A stretch of DNA of 36,525 bases, taken from positions 1 through 36,525 of the forward strand of contig DKAR01000206.1 of assembly GCA_002450895.1 (NCBI GenBank), read 5' to 3'. Position numbers and translations under genes: made by a program. Below, piece by piece: positions 33,223 to 36,525 of this stretch; position 1 is the stretch's first letter; each line of letters begins with the position of its first letter. Source of the DNA: Proteobacteria bacterium UBA6921 (GTDB lineage Bacteria; Pseudomonadota; Gammaproteobacteria; SG8-11). The notes beneath the pieces were generated by a model that was given only the letters and a program-made list of their open reading frames with translations, did not search any database and was not told the origin of the DNA.

Positions 33223-35117
33223 CATGACACGCGTGCGAGTGGGCCGGTTGATGGTGCGCTCGCCTGCGCTGCATTGTCGCGATCGCCGGGGCGTGCGTGA
33301 ACGGGGATCCAGAATGAGAATTCGGAACCCACCCCATGCTTGCTCACAGCGTGAATGTCTCCGCCCAGAAGCTGGCAGAAGCGGCGACTGAGCGCCAGAC
33401 CCAGTCCCGCGCCTTCCTGTTTTGGCCCATCGATCTTGGCCTGAAAGAACGGTTGGAACAGTCGTTCGAGTTGGTCCGGGGCGATTCCCAGCCCGGTATC
33501 GCGGATGCTGAACAGCACTCGCTCGGGTTCCGCCGTCGAGTCGCGCCGCGCCGAAACAGAAATGACCCCGTTTTGCGAAAACTTGCACGCATTGCTCAAC
33601 AGGTTGAACAACACCTGACGCACGCGCACCGGATCGGATGTCATGGTGACACCGTCGATGTCCAGCTGCGTCTCCAGGCGATTTTCCCCGCGGGCCAGCA
33701 GCGGCTCGACCACGACCAGCGTTTCGTCGACGAGCTGTCGCAAATCGAACTCGACCAGGTTCAGCTGTAATTTTCCGGCTTCAATTTTCGAGAGATCGAG
33801 CACGTCGTCGATCAATGCCAGCAAGTGGCGGCCCGCGCCGCGTATCTTGTGCAAATCCTCAAGGGCGTGGTTATTACCTGCATCGGTCGCGTCCTCGGCG
33901 AGCAACTCGCTGTAGCCGATGATCGCATTCAGCGGCGTGCGCAGTTCATGGCTCATGTTGGCGAGAAACGCAGATTTGTGGCGGCTGGCAATTTCAAGCT
34001 GCTGGGTGCGCTCTTCGACCTTCTGCTCAAGGCCGCTGTAAGACTCCTGCAGGTCGGACGCCATATGGTTGAATTGCTGGGCCAAGGTTTCCAGCTCGTC
34101 GCCCGTTTGCACGTTTATGCGGTGATCGAGCACGCCCGCGCCGATTTTTGCGGCGCCGGAGCGCAGCGCCTGGATCGGCGTGACCATGCGACGCGCGAGT
34201 GCGAGCGACGCCAGCAGTGAAATAACCAAACCGCCCATGAGCAGCCATCCCGTTTGCCGCATGGATGCGTACAACGGTGCAAACGCTTCCGAGCGTGGTT
34301 GTTCGACCAGGATCGACCAGCCCAGGGACTTGATCGGTGCCGATGCAACGAGCACCGACTTGCCGTCGGTGTTGGTGGCAAACGTGGCCTTTTTGGTTGC
34401 CTCGGATTGCGCTAGCGCGGCACGCACCTGGGGGAGTTGCGAGAGTTCGCTTTTCTGCAGCACGAGACTGATATCCGGGTGGGAGACGAGGCGACCGCGC
34501 GAGTCCACGACATAGGCGTAACCGTCCTTGCCGACTCGGATCTGGGTAATGACATCCCAGATGAACTTCAGATTGACTTCCGAAACGATCACGCCGGAGT
34601 CGGTGGGCCCGGCACCGGTCGCCAGAGTCATGTAGGGTTCGGTTTCCTTGCGAAAGTAAACCGCCCCATACCAGGTCTCTCCTTCTTTGGCTGTTTTAAA
34701 TAACGGCTTATCGGAAAAATCCCGGTTACTGCCGAGCACGTCCATCGCAACGCGTGAGACGCGCAGTTGTTCCTTGCCGTTCTCGTCAAGGTAGGCAACC
34801 TCAGTGATCGCCGGTGTCTGGCGCAGCAGCCGGAGAAAGTCGACGCGCCGTTGTTCGATTGCCTCCTGCCCCGAGGTCGCCTGCGGCATGGTGACCCATC
34901 CGATTTGATGCTCGATCTCCTTGAGGTACTCATCAATCTTGTAAACCGCACCCAGCGCCTTTTCGCGCTGGTACGCCACCAGGGAGGCAACGTTGTATTG
35001 ATACGAGAGATACATGCTGCTCAAACCGCTCGCCAGCAGCGTTGCCGCAACGAGCAAGGCGAAGTACACGACGTACTTGCGGAACAGCGGACTGCGTGTG
35101 TTCGTAAGGATCGTCAT
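33222..35117 (-). CDS. Membrane sensor histidine kinase (Cache-HAMP-HisKA-HATPase)
   Basis: The 631-residue inner-membrane protein has a first helix at residues 17-36 and a periplasmic double-Cache-like domain at about 40-285 (FSDKPLFKTA, YGAVYFRK, GYAYVVDSRGRLVSHPD). A second helix lies at 290-308, followed by HAMP to about 360 and a coiled coil. The HisKA domain has phospho-acceptor His390 in FLANMSHELRTPL. The ATPase has N box LFNLLSNACKFS, G1 DTGLGI and G2 GAGLGLALSRR. All catalytic boxes are present. There is no receiver domain and no adjacent regulator. The binding-protein gene upstream suggests that a shared ligand is sensed. The ATG has a weak ribosome-binding site. Confidence 0.92.
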   Translation of the reverse strand: MTILTNTRSPLFRKYVVYFALLVAATLLASGLSSMYLSYQYNVASLVAYQREKALGAVYKIDEYLKEIEHQIGWVTMPQATSGQEAIEQRRVDFLRLLRQTPAITEVAYLDENGKEQLRVSRVAMDVLGSNRDFSDKPLFKTAKEGETWYGAVYFRKETEPYMTLATGAGPTDSGVIVSEVNLKFIWDVITQIRVGKDGYAYVVDSRGRLVSHPDISLVLQKSELSQLPQVRAALAQSEATKKATFATNTDGKSVLVASAPIKSLGWSILVEQPRSEAFAPLYASMRQTGWLLMGGLVISLLASLALARRMVTPIQALRSGAAKIGAGVLDHRINVQTGDELETLAQQFNHMASDLQESYSGLEQKVEERTQQLEIASRHKSAFLANMSHELRTPLNAIIGYSELLAEDATDAGNNHALEDLHKIRGAGRHLLALIDDVLDLSKIEAGKLQLNLVEFDLRQLVDETLVVVEPLLARGENRLETQLDIDGVTMTSDPVRVRQVLFNLLSNACKFSQNGVISVSARRDSTAEPERVLFSIRDTGLGIAPDQLERLFQPFFQAKIDGPKQEGAGLGLALSRRFCQLLGGDIHAVSKHGVGSEFSFWIPVHARPGDRDNAAQASAPSTGPLARVS

Positions 35118-35253
35118 TGCGGTGTCAGGGCCCGACGGGCACCGGAAGAACAGCGACCGTGCAGGAAGGCGCTCGCCGAGCGTGAAACCCGAATTGCCGT
35201 TCGGAAGTTCGCTCGAAAAAAACGTGTGCGTCAGTTTGCGCGCTCATTCGTTA

Positions 35254-36231
35254 TCATCGAATGATTTTGTCGGCGCGCACCAGCAAGGATTCTGGAATCT
35301 TCAGGCCTTGCGCCTTCGCCGTCTTTAAATTCAGGATCAATTCAATTCGCGTGGGTTGTTCGATCGGCAAGTCGCCGGGTTTGGCGCCCTTGAGAATCTT
35401 GTCCACATAGGTCGCTGAGCTGCGCAGCTGTTCGATGAAGTTGATCGAGTAAGCCATCAAACCGCCCGCGTCCACGAGTTCCTTGAGAGAATAAATCGTC
35501 GGCAGGTGCTGCTTGGCGACCAGTGCGACGACCGTGTCGCGATTCGTGAAGATGACGGGTGTCTCCATCACGATCAGCGCATCCGCGCCGTCTTTATGAA
35601 TCTGTTCAAACGCCGCGGTGAAGTCCTCGGTGCGCTTCACCGGCGCCGGGATCAACTTGACGCCGAGCGAGGCGGCCGCCTTTTCAGTTGCCTTCAGCTG
35701 CAGGTCGTTCGACGAATCGGCCGGGTTGAAGAGCACCGCAACCTTGGACGTTTTCGGAAATGCTTCTTTCAACAGCTCAAGGCGCTTGGGGCCGAGTTCG
35801 ACATTGATCGTCGAAAGCCCGGTCATGTTGCCACCCGGGCGCGCCAGGCTTTGCGCGAAACCGGCGCCCACCGGATCGCCGACCAGCGCAAACACAACGG
35901 GGACTTTGGGCGCAGCGTCTTTCGCCGCCTGCGCGGCAATATTCGGCGGCGCGAGAATCACATTCACCTTCGACGCGGCCAGCTCCGCCGCAAGCGGTGC
36001 CAGTCGCTCCATCTTGCCGTCTGCATAGCGCGTTTCGATGATGATGTTCTTGCCGTCTTCGTAACCGCGTTCGCGCAGCCCCTGTTTGAATGCATTCAAC
36101 AAGTGCGCCGCTTTCTCTTCCGTGCTCGCGCCCAGAAAGCCGACTTTCGGGACAGCCGTCTCAGCGCCGAACGACGGTGTGGCCAGTGCTGCACAAAAAA
36201 GTGCCGACGCAAATCCTCGAGCTAATTTCAT
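35254..36231 (-). CDS. ABC-type substrate-binding protein (TrpX/PF04392-like)
   Basis: The 325-residue exported protein has a signal peptide (cleavage near SFGAE) and the fold of the ABC-substrate-binding family that includes TrpX-type proteins. Motifs are VGFLGASTEE, NVILAPPNIAAQAA, VFALVGDPVGAGFAQSLARP and GGNMTGLST. The end LNLKTAKAQGLKIPESLLVRAD is the family hallmark. No permease or ATPase is adjacent. The sensor kinase follows 136 bp downstream on the same strand, so it may be the ligand-binding partner of that kinase. A gagg about 9 bases before the ATG supports the start. Confidence 0.9.
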   Translation of the reverse strand: MKLARGFASALFCAALATPSFGAETAVPKVGFLGASTEEKAAHLLNAFKQGLRERGYEDGKNIIIETRYADGKMERLAPLAAELAASKVNVILAPPNIAAQAAKDAAPKVPVVFALVGDPVGAGFAQSLARPGGNMTGLSTINVELGPKRLELLKEAFPKTSKVAVLFNPADSSNDLQLKATEKAAASLGVKLIPAPVKRTEDFTAAFEQIHKDGADALIVMETPVIFTNRDTVVALVAKQHLPTIYSLKELVDAGGLMAYSINFIEQLRSSATYVDKILKGAKPGDLPIEQPTRIELILNLKTAKAQGLKIPESLLVRADKIIR

Positions 36232-36509
36232 ATTCTTTTTCCTCAGGTAGAAAGTTCAGATTCAGGACCCTAATTCGCTCGCGGTTTCCTGTTACACGTG
36301 GCTGGATCACCACGCCTTTAACCATGGCTTGTGCTCAAGCCATGCGTGCAGTTGGGATCACGCTGTTACGCCATGCTGTTGATTATCGGTAGAAACTGTA
36401 GGGTTCTTGAGAAGACGAAAATCCGGGGCAAAGAGCCACGCCTATATATAGAGTGTGGCCCGCGCAAAGGATGACCGCATAGCAACGGTATCATTGCCTT
36501 AGCCGTCAT
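36232..36509. other. Upstream region of the binding-protein/kinase unit
   Basis: No gene is seen. A perfect 9-bp hairpin with a 4-base loop lies at 36323-36344. An AT tract reading TATATA on both strands (about 36442-36450) lies inside a short dyad (gccac with gtggc) and could be a -10 region for the minus-strand unit. Confidence 0.45.
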
Positions 36510-36525
36510 TCCCGCGCATGCGGGA
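36510..36525. repeat. REP-like palindrome cut by the window edge
   Basis: The last bases read gtcatt followed by tcccgc-gcat-gcggga, a 6-bp dyad with a 4-base loop. The form gtcattcccgcgnnngcggga is common as short interspersed repeats in proteobacterial genomes. The rest of the unit lies beyond the window. Confidence 0.55.

Noticed and set aside
1..36525. CRISPR array, phage or transposon
   Set aside because: No regularly spaced repeats, integrase, transposase or target-site duplication was seen.

Overview
The window reads as chromosomal DNA of a Gram-negative proteobacterium, beta or gamma by gene content. The signs are Sec signal peptides and lipoboxes, outer-membrane and periplasmic cytochromes, a complete UrtABCDE-type transporter, and small housekeeping families (YaiI/DUF188, VF530, DUF938, SPW, CDGSH, Csp). 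The DNA is moderately GC-rich by eye, with AT-richer patches near 11.1-11.7 kb and 24.6-24.8 kb. No rRNA, tRNA, CRISPR array, transposase or prophage gene was recognised. Most long antisense frames are shadows of real genes.

Left part (1-4360): a urtA-urtB-urtC-urtD-urtE operon for ATP-driven urea or short-amide uptake, with urtA cut by the window edge and a strong hairpin between urtA and urtB. Next come minus-strand envelope genes (4378-9089): a His-rich secreted protein, an MBL-fold protein with an altered metal motif, a Spy/CpxP-like protein, two lipoproteins and a small Cys-containing exported protein. A large radical-SAM protein (9317-11026) follows, then a 700-bp AT-rich gap and an orphan PhnD-like binding protein.

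Middle (12.7-19.1 kb): an exported helical protein, an amidase, a monoheme protein, and two cold-shock genes with strikingly similar promoters and leaders, separated by CDGSH and SPW genes. A diheme and a monoheme cytochrome c follow, and then a 28-residue gene made only of Gly, Met and Ser, with a strong ribosome-binding site and its own terminator.

Right part: a lipoprotein alpha/beta hydrolase, a serine hydrolase, a secreted EEP nuclease/phosphatase-like protein and an MDR oxidoreductase. Then comes a Fur-box-like palindrome upstream of a Cyc2-like porin-cytochrome, which is followed by two periplasmic monoheme cytochromes c, a plausible outer-membrane electron conduit. Next are an Fe superoxide dismutase with an unusual C-terminal tail and a small partner gene, a secreted Cys-rich protein, two SAM methyltransferases, a CheX-like protein, YaiI and VF530. 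The window ends with an ABC-type binding protein upstream of a membrane sensor kinase, and a REP-like palindrome cut by the right edge.

The best candidates for undescribed biology are the Gly/Met/Ser mini-gene (19041-19127), the Cyc2-like cluster with its putative Fur site (24.7-27.1 kb), and the paired csp leaders.
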